Shown here: one piece after another, positions 33,470 through 45,252 of the stretch | How positions within the stretch are numbered: position 1 is the stretch's first letter | Layout: each line of letters opens with the position of its first letter | Source of the DNA: Eucommia ulmoides | Taxonomy: Eukaryota > Streptophyta > Magnoliopsida > Garryales > Eucommiaceae | NCBI GenBank assembly: GCA_016647705.1 | Contig: CM028335.1 | Coordinates: forward strand, 23,600,905 to 23,664,904 | Length of the DNA stretch: 64,000 nt | Direction: 5' to 3' | The notes under the pieces: model-generated | Seen by the model: only the letters and a program-made list of their open reading frames with translations | What the model was told of the DNA's origin: nothing | Database searches by the model: none | Made by a program: the position numbers and the translations under genes

Positions 33470-34604
33470 TGTAATGACTCAGTCTCCTAAGGTCGTCACT
33501 CAGTTTCTCCCTTTTTATTTTTACGGAGAAGTAGAGGTAAAAGATAAATCATTCCACCACCACGCTTTCGCTGCACCACTATGATAAAAATAATAAATAT
33601 CTATTAACTGACAATTAACATAGATTTAAAAAAAAATTGTAAATATTTACCAATTCAAATTTCAGCGGTTATACACAACCAACTATTCCATAACAAAACT
33701 ATAAAAAATCCAAACCACTCGCTTCTAATAGTTGTCTTGATGGCCTCAAAAGCCACAACACCCTGTGACTCTACCTAACGCTAGTAATGGATCCGTCTCT
33801 ACTTGGAGTACCTAAGATAAAATATTTTATTAGCGTATTGTCTTCATAATATAAAAATAATTTATAGATCAAGTATTTTCATTAAACACCACTTTTCAAA
33901 AGCATAGTCAGATATTAATAAAAATCATTTCCCACAATAAACTTTTTACTTGATTCATGTAACATTATAAAATAGTCTATTTTAATAAATATTTTCTTTT
34001 CCACAATTTAGTCCGAAAATATAATTTGGTAATTTACATAGAACACAATACACTCAACTCCATAATTACGCTATAATTACGCTATTTTTCATACTACTGT
34101 CGTAACCCTAACAGGGTCTGCATCACCTGTGAACCTAACAACGACAGGATTTAAGCTAAGAATTTATCTAAATAAATCTAATATTACATAAAGTGCATGA
34201 AATACGTGACAATAAAATGAAATTTTGTTTTTTCCATTCCCAAATTTCCTTAATTAGACTATTAACAATATTATTAATCTATGTAATACCAAAAGTGTCA
34301 TCCTAATAAAAATTATAAATTTTCCTTTAAATTGAAAATCTTCACAACTAAACTAACTTTAAATTTGGATAAATTACACTAATCCTCCACAAGTATCTTT
34401 AATATATAATTTAAGCCCAATAGTTAAAATTAACATTTTAAAATAGCAATTGCCTCCCAAATTTTGTAAAACTAATTTTTTTAAATATCATAATGACACC
34501 TAAAAATCTTTAATTGAAATTAAAATAACACATTAAACCCAAATATTTTCTAAATGTGATAAAAATAAAAATAAAAATATGCACATATAAGATCGGGTCT
34601 TACA
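33470..34604 (-). repeat. Right (5') LTR of the mini element, shortened
   Basis: 1135 bp against about 2010 bp for the left LTR. Two internal deletions relative to it: around 33900 (about 500 bp) and around 34220-34340 (about 350 bp). TSD CTTAA follows at 34605-34609. Confidence 0.85.
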
Positions 34605-34947
34605 CTTAAAATCATCTAAGAGGATAATTAGTTGAGGTGCACATATGATGATTCAGACATACTTTACCATAAAACCAAAAAAGGAAGTCCATTGTGACAA
34701 TTTCATTCATTTAACACTCATACCACCACAGATAATTAATAGTCAAACTATCTCATATAAATTTTAGATATGTACATGCATATTTTATTTTCAATATCAA
34801 CTAGTTTAGACAAAAAATTAAATAAAATCATATTAAGTTTGTTTATAATAATATGAAATAGTTATTTACTATTTGGATACTGAACCCATAGAATTGTATT
34901 TTCTTCCTTATGATGTTTGCATTTGATACTCTTAATAAAATTAATCG
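34605..34947. other. Unassigned DNA between two LTR elements
   Basis: No gene or repeat recognised. It begins with the TSD of the mini element and ends at the start of the second SIRE-like LTR. Confidence 0.6.
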
Positions 34948-37128
34948 TGTTGAATCCAAGGTTTAGATGTACAATTAAGTATTGATATTTTCGGTGGAAC
35001 TAATGATTTTATCAAGTGTTTTAGATTTATAACTTCCATGCATGTGATTAAGTAGAAGACCTCATTAAGAAAATATAAAGTATGCAATATGGACACAATG
35101 AAGATATGAAATTCCATTATATACTTTTAATGGAACGAGAATTAGGATCATGCACGACATTTTCAATGAGTTAATTTTATGTGTGTCATGATAAGAAATG
35201 ATAAGTTTAAGATCCTAAAATGAAATATTGTATGTGCTTATTATGTGAAATGAAATTGATAATTGACCTAATTGGAAAACATGTTTTAAAGTGTAAAAAG
35301 TTATATTTTTGGGTTAATTCGGTCAACTAAGAAAAGCAATTAGTTAGCAAAATCAAACAATGAGTTTTGGAGTCGAAATGAGGTGCTACTGATCCAGTCG
35401 GTCAACTCGATTAATTTGGTCGGTCAACCGTTTGAAGTAGTAGCTTAACTAGCGAAGGAAGCGAGCACACTTATCCAATCGGTCAACCGAATGAAAGTGG
35501 TCAGTCAACTATTTGAGTCAACAAATAGAAATTGGATCACTCTAATCCAATCGATCAACCAATTGAGAGCAATCGGTCAACCAACTGGCCTTTAAGGCAA
35601 TAGCTAAGTTGAATTTAGGACAAGTCGGTCAACCGACTAGTTAGTTGAAAAATCGAGAGATTTGGTCTCTTGGTAAAAAAACTATCCGTTTTTGGGATTT
35701 TTCAAGAGAGAGATTTGGGGAATTTGAATCTAGTTGAGATATTGTCTACCTATTCTATTGTCCCTTTTGATTTGGTCCATATACTTTGAGATTCTTCTAA
35801 TTTAAATGGATTAATACTCCGTATCTCTATGGTTTTAAATTGAGAATAGTTTTATGGATTTATTTAAGAGAATTGAAAGTTATTTTTAAGTAAAATACTC
35901 CTGAATTAATTGAAAGGTTATCATATATGGGGTTTAGAGTGTGTTTAAGAGGCATATCTTTGAGAAACTAGCCGTTGGAGGGCTTGATATTTGTTTGTTA
36001 ATATAGACCTACAGGAATTGAGATAAACACAACAAGAACTATCAGTTCAAGCTATTCTAAGAGCTATATTATAATGAGACTTTTGTGAGAGATTTATTCT
36101 TTGTTCTTGATCTAAAGCGCTTGTGATTTGGTGTCACCAACGTGTGTTCTATTACGATACTATCATTATATTTGGTATTTCCCGGTAAGATCTTTCTAAA
36201 TTTTGTTATTTTCATTGAAGTTATATTATTATTTCTTACTTGGTATACGATTGTTTAGAAAATTATTTTAAACTTAAAAGCCGAAAAATCTATTTTAATC
36301 GAATTTATTTGATTATCTGATTATGTGCTTAAATTGTGCTACCTTTTTTTTTATTATTATTATTATTAATTAATCATATTTTTTTTGTCTTACATTGTAT
36401 CTATCTTGCAATAATTATTTGGGTTATTAATCGAGTATATTTGTATTGAGGTGATAGAAGCTCCTTATGGGAAGAAACTTACATTTTTGTTATTTGTGAG
36501 TTTGAGCGGATTAGACGCGTTTGGGAAGGTGTCTAGTCAGGGTAGTTAGGTTTTGATCTTTTTTCTGTGAAAAAAAAATTACGATTTGATCTTTGTTCGA
36601 AAAAAAAGTTAGGTTATTCTTTTCTCTTAAAAAGAATTAGGAATTGAATTGTTATTTTGAGTGAATTGCAAATGTTCATCTTTTCCTATGAAACGGATAA
36701 GTGAGAGAGTATTAGGTTAATCTTTGGCCTGATAAAAAGATAGGGTTCATCATTTACCTGGAAAAAAGATCATTTGTAAAGGTTGATTATGTGCTTGTAA
36801 AATAATCATTGTAAGGGTTTAGTTCCTATCTAGCAAAGGGATCAAAGGGGTTTTGTGGATTGCAAATCTCCATGGAGCTCGGAGGACTGGATGTAGGCAA
36901 GACTAATTTGACCGAACCAAGATATATCGTTGTGTGCTACATTGTTTATTTCATTATATTATGTTTGGGTGTGCACTTAGTGTTAAACGCATATTCGTTG
37001 CTTGAGTAAGATAATAATTAATTTACAAAAATTGATTATTTGATATTAAGTGTTTAAAGGAATTAATTGTTTAAATTTTATAACTACCCAATTCACCTTC
37101 CTCTCTTGGGTTGCTCTTTGGGCCAACA
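34948..37128 (+). repeat. 5' LTR of the second SIRE-like copy
   Basis: Starts TGTTGAATCCAAGG, ends GGGCCAACA; 2181 bp. Palindrome cluster TCGGTCAACCGA at 35320-35640. The 'gcctg-gaaaaagat' repeats and 'gactggatgtagg' box are near the 3' end (36550-36905). Confidence 0.92.
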
Positions 37129-37187
37129 ATTGATATCAGAGCTAGTTTTAGCTCGTTAGGCTTAACATCCTATCTAAACACGATCAC

Positions 37188-38500
37188 ATGGAGTGCATTG
37201 ATAATGATATTGTATGTGAATCCTCTGCTTGTCATGATATTATTAGAGAATCTTCTCATTTCTTCGATAATCAAGGTCTCGTTAGTGAGAATAATAAACT
37301 TTGTGATAATGAGGTTGCAGATAAGATTACTGAGATGCTGATTGCCCTTAGATATGTTTTTGGAAAGAAAATTTGAAACTCGGGCAACAGATTGCTATTC
37401 TTGAAAATAAAAAGTTTAGTACCACTAAATCTCTTAAAAAGAAGAATTTGGACAAGTATTTTGAAACTGCTGAATTTTTAAATGCTTTATCTAAAATTGG
37501 TAAGTTGCTTAAAAAAATCGATTCTCTTGAAGAAGAGAACAAAGTTTTGAAAAATAATATCTATGATTTTCAGCAAATAATTTTAAAAAGAAAAACCTTG
37601 AAACTTTAAATGAGGCCTTGAATATTGAGTTGGATAATGCAAGGTGTGAGCTTGATAAAGCTTGTATGAAAATTCATTATGTTGAAAATAATTGTCGAAT
37701 TCTTAAGAATGATATTTAATTTATGTATAAGGAGAATTTTGGTCTACAGGTGAACGTTAGTTCAGTGGAGCGATCACTTAAAAAGACTCAAAAGGAGCTT
37801 AACAAAGCAGTGGATAAATTCAAGGATATTGAGAGGACTAAATTTGTTGAAAAACTAATAGTTGCGAAACTAGTTTCTCAATATCACCATCAATATCGTG
37901 CTCCCGTACGAAATAATGATTATCCGAAGAAACGTGCTAACAATGCTAGATGATTTTATTGTGGGAAGTATGATTATTTTTAGAAAATGTGTTATTTGTT
38001 GCATGATTACCCGGTTGGATCCAAAAATAACTGGATACTAAGGAGAGAAAATTTTTATGCAAGTGCAAATGAAAGATTTGATAAATAAAGAGGGTACAAT
38101 GGATATTAAATGCTAAGAAGGGATTCCAGATTCAATGCACCAATGAGGATGAATCAAAATATGCAAAATGGAAAGTTCGAAGAGCAACGAGTTTAGTACA
38201 TGGAATCAATTGATACTTATCCTCACAGAATTGTGAGAAACCAATATTAGGAAAGGACAACGTATAAAATGGTGACAAAGCAAAATTAGGGAAAGCGTCT
38301 CAAAGTACCTTACAAAGGGAAGAAGATCATTATTGTAGCAATCCATAAGAAAGACAATGTAAATAAGAAAGAAATCAAAATGGTAAATCAAGCAAAAGGA
38401 AAAATAGCGGATTCCAAGGACAACAAGCTTGAAATTAAAAATCCAACAAAGGTACACACACCAATTGTTCCCAAGGACGAACCAGTATGTCAAATTTCAT
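37188..38500 (+). pseudogene. gag of the second SIRE-like copy (frameshifts and stops)
   Basis: Start at 37188 gives an acidic, Cys-containing leader of about 62 codons. A frameshift leads into a Lys/Leu/Glu coiled coil (37373-37609), then 'NVSSVERSLKKTQKELNKAV' (37752 on). A CCHC knuckle trace follows at about 37950-37990, with the first Cys replaced by a stop and a second stop inside. The basic tail ends near 38500. It lacks the usual N-terminal Copia gag (UBN2-like) domain, as does copy 1. Confidence 0.72.
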
Positions 38501-38965
38501 AAAATTCAAATATGTTAATTTTGTTAGAGAGATCGATACTTTGTATATTTTAAATTAGTTTACTTGTGATATGTATGGGGGTGTGTGTGTGTGTGAAAAT
38601 ATTTTAAATAGTATGTGTGGATCAAAACAAGAGATAAACATTAAGTTAATGGATCAAATAGGATAAGAAAGAACCTAAGGACAACTCTCATATTGATCAA
38701 TCGACAGAAACAGAGCCTATAAAGTGCAGGCTCTGCCCTAGTTAGTTAACCGACCAAAAACAGTTGGTCAACCGACTGTTACGGGAATAAATTCCCTTTG
38801 GGCCTTCATTTCACCTCGATTTTGTTTTCTTCCTTTTGCTCTCTAAAAACCCTTCACTACCTAGAAGATTTTATTCCAAATCTACAAGAGATCTTCAAAG
38901 ATTGGCTTGGATTAGAAGATTAAGGGCTCAGATTTATCAATTAGAAGCAAAATTTTTATCAAAAT
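38501..38965 (+). promoter_or_regulatory. Spacer with palindromes and TATA-like inverted repeat (second copy)
   Basis: Corresponds to 15350-15853. It contains GTTAACCGACC and TTGGTCAACCGACTG (38748-38780), the same palindrome type as the LTR U3. Just before lies CAGAGCCTATAAAGTGC followed by AGGCTCTG, an 8 bp inverted repeat flanking a TATAAAG. A (GT)n tract lies at 38580-38595. Promoter activity is an inference. Confidence 0.45.
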
Positions 38966-38969
38966 GAGT

Positions 38970-39980
38970 CAGGGCAGCTGCCATCCAGGTAGTAGTGCCG
39001 CCCAAGGGTAAAGACGTCGTGGAACGTCACATTGCCGACATGGAAGTAGCTCTTCACCAATTACAAGGATCAAGGGGAGCGGCTGGGCTCCTTGCTGAGT
39101 AAGATCCCCCAATACGGATGATATTGTGGAAGAAGTGGTACCCTACAGATTCCCCCATCCCCAGATGACTTTTTACGACGGGACTGCTGACCCACTAGAC
39201 CTCCTCTCAATCTTTATATCCTACATGGATAAGCACATAACCTTAGTGGTAGTGCGATGTATGTCTTTTCCTCTCACTCTCATCGGTACAGCCCGTTCAT
39301 GGTTCTAGGATCTGGTCTCAGCCACAATTTCCACTTTCTCCTAGCTAGAGCAACTCTTTCTCACTTAGTTCAATTGTTCCCGATGAAATCCAAGAACCAT
39401 GACACACATCCTTGCACTCTATCAAAAGGTCAGTGAGAGCCTAGGAGATTACATGTAAATATTTGAGAGAAAGACAATCTCCTGCGAATACTTCTCAGAT
39501 GCCGTGGCCCTAAATGCCTTCGTCAATGGACTAAGACATCAAAGGTTGTCCTATAACCTCTGCTCACGTCCCGTGCCATACCTAAGTGCTTCCTTGGATA
39601 GAGGAACAAATTTCTACAAGTCCGATCAAAGAGACAAAATAAAAATTGACCAAAAAAGGGTCCAGAAGAAGAAAGGTCAGGCGGAGGAAGGATCCAACCT
39701 TTCTCGGGGCTCGCAAAGGCTTCAAGAGGAATGGCGATTAAAACCTCTTCCTGGGGACCAGAGGCCTCTGCCACCCTAAGGCCTCGACCGCAAGGGTTTA
39801 CCCTCCTGACAGCTTCGATAGCAACATTCTTCGTAGAAAACTCTGGAAAATGGATCTTCTCTCGAGCTCCTCCCCTAAGGGAAAAACGTATGGGAAGATC
39901 TGTTAACAAATATTGTGAGTTTCATCATGACTGAGGTCCCTCCACAGAAGATTGCTTCCATCTAAAAAAAAAAAAGATAG
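38970..39980 (+). pseudogene. Tat-lineage gag remnant
   Basis: The frame at 39126-39640 carries a typical Tat gag: 'FYDGTADPLDLLSIFISYMD', then 'MSFPLTLIGTARSWF', then 'ISCEYFSDAVALNAFVNGLR', with several stops in one frame. In another frame the zinc-finger motif KYCEFHH...STEDC follows at about 39905-39960. Upstream, 'VVERHIADMEVALHQLQ' may be the gag N-terminus. There is no 5' LTR or PBS: the left end joins SIRE DNA directly. Confidence 0.8.
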
Positions 39981-42900
39981 AGGCCTTATCAAGAAGGGAT
40001 ACATCAGAAATTATGTTTGTAAGGAGAATAAAGAATCTCGGTTTGAGAAGAATGATAGTCAAGAAGAGCACAAATGCCAGAGAAGAAAGTGAAACCATAG
40101 CTAAACTCTACCCCGAGGAAATATGGTCGAAGATGATGACGACCAACGTGTGGATGGAGAAATTAACGTCATCCACGGTGGGCTCGGCCTTGAGGGGGAA
40201 ACATCCTCCTCTCGAATGAGGCATGAGCATAAAACGAAGAGAAAGGGTGATTAGGATGTGTGCGAGGTGAGCACGGTTAATGCCACCTCACATAACGTTA
40301 TCTCCTTCACCGAGGAAGATCTCCACGGGATGGACATACCCCATGACGATGCCCTTGTCATCTCCGCCCAGATCAACCATTATAGAATGAGATACATTCT
40401 TATCGGCGGAGGTAATTTAGCCGACATCAATTTTAAGTGGGCCTTCGATTAGAGGAAAGTGGAGCCAAACGCTGTGTAGCCTACAAAATCTCCTATTGTC
40501 AGTTTTGGGGGAGGTATCGTCAACTTGCTCGTATGGATATCCCTGCACGTCAAAGTAGGGTCCAAGCTCAGGTCGGCCATGATCTGGACTAAGTTCCTTA
40601 TTGTAGATAGGCCTTATCCTTACAATGCTATAATAGGTTGCACAATTGTTTTTTCCCTAAAGGCCGTCTATTCTCCGTATCACCAAAAGAAGAAATAGCA
40701 ACTACCGCCTGGGCCTAAGCTTGGATGTCTAAAGCTCATGGCCCTGGATGTTGATGTTGGGATCATACCCATCAACGATCCCCAAGAAGAGGAGCCCGAT
40801 CCCTAACCTACTGAAGACCTCCTAGAGGTATTCATTCACCTTTCTATTAAGGGGACAACTGTGAGAATAAGTTCTAAACTCAACCTCGAGCAAAGGACCG
40901 AGCTCACCAACCTACTATAGGAGACCTACGATGTCTTTGCTTGGACTCACAATAAGCTGTCGGGGATTGATCCTTGGGCATCCATGCATTGGCTACATTC
41001 TGATGTTCATCACTACCCTGTTAAGCAAAAGCAGAGAAAATTCCATCCTGACTCATTGAAGAGGAGATGGATAAGTTCAAAAAGTCTGATGTCATAGAAA
41101 AAGTCAAATTCTCGGACTGGTTATCTAATGTAGTCCTCCCTCCCAAGGCAAAGAACAAATTACACCTTTACGTGGATTTTAAGGATTTGAACAAGGCCTG
41201 TCTGAAGGATTTCTTGCTCTTACCGAGGATAGACATTGTTATAGACGCCATCGCTGGGTATGAGCTCCTGAGCTTTCTCGACGCATATGCCAGCTATAAT
41301 TAAATCCCCATGTTCCCCCTGATAAGAGCCTCATTTATCACTGACCGAGGGATGTATTGCTACAAGGTCATGCCATTTGAGTTGCGCAATACTAGGGTAA
41401 CCTACCAACGATTGGTCAATAAGATGATTAAGGAGGAGATCAGGCAGACCATGGAATTTTAGATAAATGACATGTTGGTTAAACGTAATTGAGCTCAGGA
41501 AAATCTTGGGCATCTCTAGGCCTGCTTCAACAGACTCCGAGCCTATCGCATTAAGCTCAACCCTAGCAAATGCATATTTGGAGTATGGGCAGGAAAGTTC
41601 CTCGGGTTTATGGTATCCCAACACGACATCAATGCTAATCCCGACTAGATTAGTGTCATGCAAGGAATGGCCTTACCCCGCACCAAAAAAGAAGTCTAAA
41701 TGCTCACGGAAAAGCTGGCAGTGCTTAATCGATTCATCTCACATTCCTCTAAGAAGTGTCGTCCATTCTTTAATAAGAACTTCAAGTGGATTGAGGAATG
41801 TGAAACAATGTTACAGGAGCTTAAAAAGTACATCTCCTCAGCTCTCCTACTCAGCACACCAAAAAGAAGGAATGAGATGTTCCTCTACATCTCGGCATCC
41901 ACCACGGCGGTGAGCGCAGCCTTAGTGAAAGAGGAGAATGGTGTTCAAAGTCCAGTATACTAATCTTATAGAGTTCACACTGATGCCGAGACCGGGTATT
42001 CACACTTTGGAAAGCTAGCATACGTCTTGCTGATCACCTCGAGAAAACTAAGGCAATACTTTCAAGCCCATACCATCGTTGTCCTAACCGATCAGCCATT
42101 GAGGTAAATTCTCCATTTTCTTGATGTCTCTGGGCGGTTGATGAAGTACAGTTTCGAGCTCGGATAATTTCATATCGATTAACAACCAATGATAACTATC
42201 AAAGGTTAGGTTTTGGAAGATTTTATCGCCGAGCTCACATTCTCAGACGATCAGACATATATCAAAGAGAAAGTCCCCGATGAATTCCCCAACATGAAAA
42301 TTGACTTAGGACCAAACTCCTGGAAGCTGCTCATGGGCAGTTCTTCTAATTTGAATGGATGTGGGGATGAAATGGTCCTTGTAGCCCCTAACAATGAAAA
42401 AGTATAATATACTCTCTATTTAGGGTTCTGAGCTACAAATAATGAGGCAAAGTACGAAGTCCTACTCACAGGATTACGATTAGCTTCGGATTTCAATGTA
42501 AAAACTCTCCAGGTCCTTTGCGACTCTCAGTTTATGGTTAACCAAGTGAATGGGGACTACTTAACTAAAAACTCGAGCATGACTTCCTATCTAAAGAGAG
42601 AAAAGACATTGATAAAAAAAACATTGAAAAAGTTAAAGTCACGTAGATTCCCCAAGAAAAAAATAGGTATGCTAATGCCCTGGCTAACCTGGCCTTGGCG
42701 GTGGCGACCATCTACGAGCTTAGTAATGAGCTCGCCTGGTTGGTCCCAATCAAAGATTATCTTGAAAAGGGCATACTACCCAGCAATTGAGTTGAGGCCA
42801 GAAGGATGAGATATTTTGCTGCAAGGTATATCGTCCTTAACGGAGTGTTATACTAGAAATCCTTTTAGGGCCCTTACTCTAGATGTCACCGACCTGATGA

Positions 42901-43993
42901 GACCGAGTATGTGATCAGAGAGGTTCATAAAGGGATATGCAGCAACCATGCAGTGGGAAAATCCCTAGCCTGAAAACTTCTCCGACATGGGTATTACTGA
43001 CCTAAAATGCTAGAAGATATAAGCGAATTCGTGAAGAAAAGCAACAAATGCTAGCGATTTTCGGCACACCCCCACGCTTCACTGACCGTGCTAGTTCCCA
43101 TGAGCAGTCCTTGGTTATTTGTACAGTGAGGCATCGATCTGCTCGGTCCCTTTCCTCAGGGAACCAGCCAGAGAATGTTTTTGTTCATGACTATTGATTA
43201 TTTTACGAAGTGGGTAGAGGCTAAACCCCTGTCCCGGATCACTAAAGAGAAAATTAGGAATTTCATATGGAATGGTATAATATGTCGGTTCAGCATTCCC
43301 ACGGCCATAGTTTTAAATAATAACAAACAATTTGACAACGACCACTTTGCCAACCTCTGCTTGGAATTGGGGATCAACACACACTTTTCCTCCCCAGGTC
43401 ATCTTCAAGCAAATGGTTAGGCTGAGGTCAACAATCGAACCATATTGTAAAACCTGAAAATGAGGTTGGACAAATCTAAGGGCCTGTGGGTTGAGGACCT
43501 GTATCCCGTTCTTTTGGCATATTATACCACGACCAGAATCCCAATAGGAAAAATATCATTTTCAATGACCTTCGGGTCTGATGTCGTCATCCGAGCTAAG
43601 ATCGACATGCCATGACTGATAACGTCAACTACCTTTGACCGAGCTGAGAACAAAGCAGCATTAGCACTGAACCTAGATTTCCTAGAAGAGAAGAGAAAAA
43701 ATGCTCAGGTGCATCAAGCAGTTTATCAATAAAGGGCAACAAGGTACTACGAGAGAAGGGTCCGACCATATTCATTCGACGTCAATGACTTTGTCCTTAG
43801 AAAAATAACCTTGGCCACGAAGGACCAAAATGCTGGAAAGTTATCTCCTACCTGGGAAGGACTACACGGAGTCACCCACATAGCTCAGCCTGGTACCCAT
43901 GAGCTTAAGACTAAAGAAGGAGTCCCCCTGAGACACCCCTAGAATACCGAATATTTGAAACGCTATTTTTGTAAAGACGAAACACCAATATAA
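39981..43993 (+). pseudogene. Tat-lineage pol remnant: PR, RT, RNase H, second RNase H, integrase
   Basis: Protease region at about 40300-40450: 'HDDALVISAQ' is kept, but the active-site DNGS block reads IGGGNLAD, so the catalytic Asp is gone. RT at about 41050-41690 has 'VDFKDLNKAC', 'LLSFLDAYASYN' and 'YCYKVMPFELRN'. The catalytic YVDD is stop-Ile-Asn-Asp at 41460-41471. RNase H covers about 41700-42170. A second RNase H with 'ATNNEAKYEVLLTGLRLA' and 'CDSQFMVNQV' (about 42420-42640) is diagnostic of Tat. Integrase covers about 42880-43990 with 'IDYFTKWVEAKPL'; the second catalytic Asp is Asn in 'IVLNNNKQFD' and the Glu after 'G-stop-A' is kept. The C-terminal 'GKLSPTWEG' box is present. Not functional. 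Confidence 0.88.
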
Positions 43994-45072
43994 ATATAGT
44001 AGAAATTTCCAATTCTGAAGTATGTAATGAAGTTTTCTATCAATGAAAAAGTGTTCAATTAAATGTGTTCTCGACTATAAAAAATCTACAAAAAATGGCA
44101 TCTTGACACAAATCGCCGAGGGTGATAACCAGACCTCCCACCAGGTCGATAGTCCATATCTAGGGATTGACCACTATCATCCACCAATGGAAGGTATCGA
44201 TTAGGTCTGAGAACCTACAACTAAACATCTACCCACTCACAACTGACTATAGTCAGGCAACATAAAGGGATGACGCTCCTACAAGAACTGACTTAAGATA
44301 ACCCAAAAATGCTCAGGGGTAAGCCTGACTACAGAGAACTCGCTTATAATTGGCCACAAGAAAACAACTGAGGTGTTGCAAGTCTTGAGGACTGAGAGGA
44401 CCATACCTTAGATCGGACACCCTCACAATTGAACTGACTTCCCAAGGTCGGTAATATAGAATTCATGTAATCGGCTAGGGGAGAAGAACTATTGGGAGTA
44501 TGATGAAGGCTAAAAAATCGACCTAATTTGACACATAAACAAGATTTTGTTCTTCCCTATGTGACGCTTGATTGAAGTTTTACTCTTCTTGGTATTACAC
44601 ATGATCGAGGATTAATGGTCATTCGTTTTATGATTTGGTGGTTTTAAGTCCAATTGTTAATCAAGTTCTGATCGATATTAAAACTAAGGACGGAGTAATT
44701 TTCTGCCCAATTCTTAAAGTTACAAATTGGATTAAATTATGGAGTTTCTCAAAATTCTTCCAAGTGATTAAACATGATCGATCTGAGTCCTGATTGTGAA
44801 GTGGGTTACTTTAGGCCAGTATGTTTGGATAGGACTTAGTTACTATTATGCAATTGTTATGAAAACAACAAATAGGAACACACAAGTAACAAATATAGAC
44901 CAGTCAAACAAAACTACCCAGCAAAAGAAGAATTACCCAGCAAAATATGGGCTTCATTGCTTCAAAAAATTACATGTACAAGTTAGAGTTCTAAACCCTG
45001 TACAAAACCCCAGTCGAGGCAGCATGGGAAAAAAAAAATATATCTACAATATCCGTGGTTGATTGGTTAAAG
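43994..45072. other. Region between Tat pol and its antisense ORF
   Basis: Non-coding by inspection. 44040-44450 is GC-richer with short 'actgac', 'ctcaggggtaag' words as in Tat 3' regions. 44500-45072 would be the 3' untranslated region of the antisense ORF that ends at 45073. Confidence 0.5.
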
Positions 45073-45252
45073 TCAATGGGGTAGCCTGACTGGAGCACCC
45101 CCATCCGCGCCTCCTTCAGCTCCAACCTCACTGCTCGGTCTGGCCTAACTGCCGTGAGTACTTCCGTCCTTCTCCTCTGAGTTGAAGAACTCCATTTGGA
45201 TTTTCTGATAAGGGAACTAGGGGTACAGGCGTTGAAAGGAGTAGATGGTGGC

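Larger units (their letters stand above)
25635..34604 (-). mobile_element. Mini LTR retroelement (chromovirus-type ends, no coding), interrupted
   Basis: Two LTRs in reverse orientation, with TSD CTTAA at 25630-25634 and 34605-34609. On minus the LTR begins TGTAAGACCCGATC (34604) and ends with a TTACA terminus (33470). Left LTR is 25635-26794 plus 32327-33176; right LTR is 33470-34604. The interior is only 293 bp and holds a tRNA-Met-like primer-binding site and a polypurine tract but no ORF. This is a deletion derivative or a TRIM/LARD-like non-autonomous element. Its left LTR was later split by the gag-only Athila-like element at 26795-32321. Confidence 0.85.
34948..38965 (+). mobile_element. 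Second SIRE-like element, 5' half only
   Basis: 5' LTR (34948-37128), primer-binding site TGATATCAGAGC (37131-37142), degenerate gag, and the same non-coding spacer with palindromes seen in the first copy at 15101-15853. The sequence then switches abruptly to Tat gag at about 38965, and no 3' LTR of this copy is in the window. Where both copies can be compared, neither has any pol between gag and spacer. Confidence 0.82.

Noticed and set aside
39523-39909. 128-codon reverse-strand ORF in the Tat gag region
   Set aside because: Overlaps sense gag with recognisable motifs; composition fits an antisense shadow, not the extra ORF, which lies further right.
41467-41913. 148-codon + ORF inside Tat RT/RNase H
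   Set aside because: Out-of-frame reading; the true RT/RNase H motifs are in the other frame.
44796-45062. 88-codon + ORF after Tat pol
   Set aside because: No motif; overlaps the probable 3' UTR of the antisense ORF.
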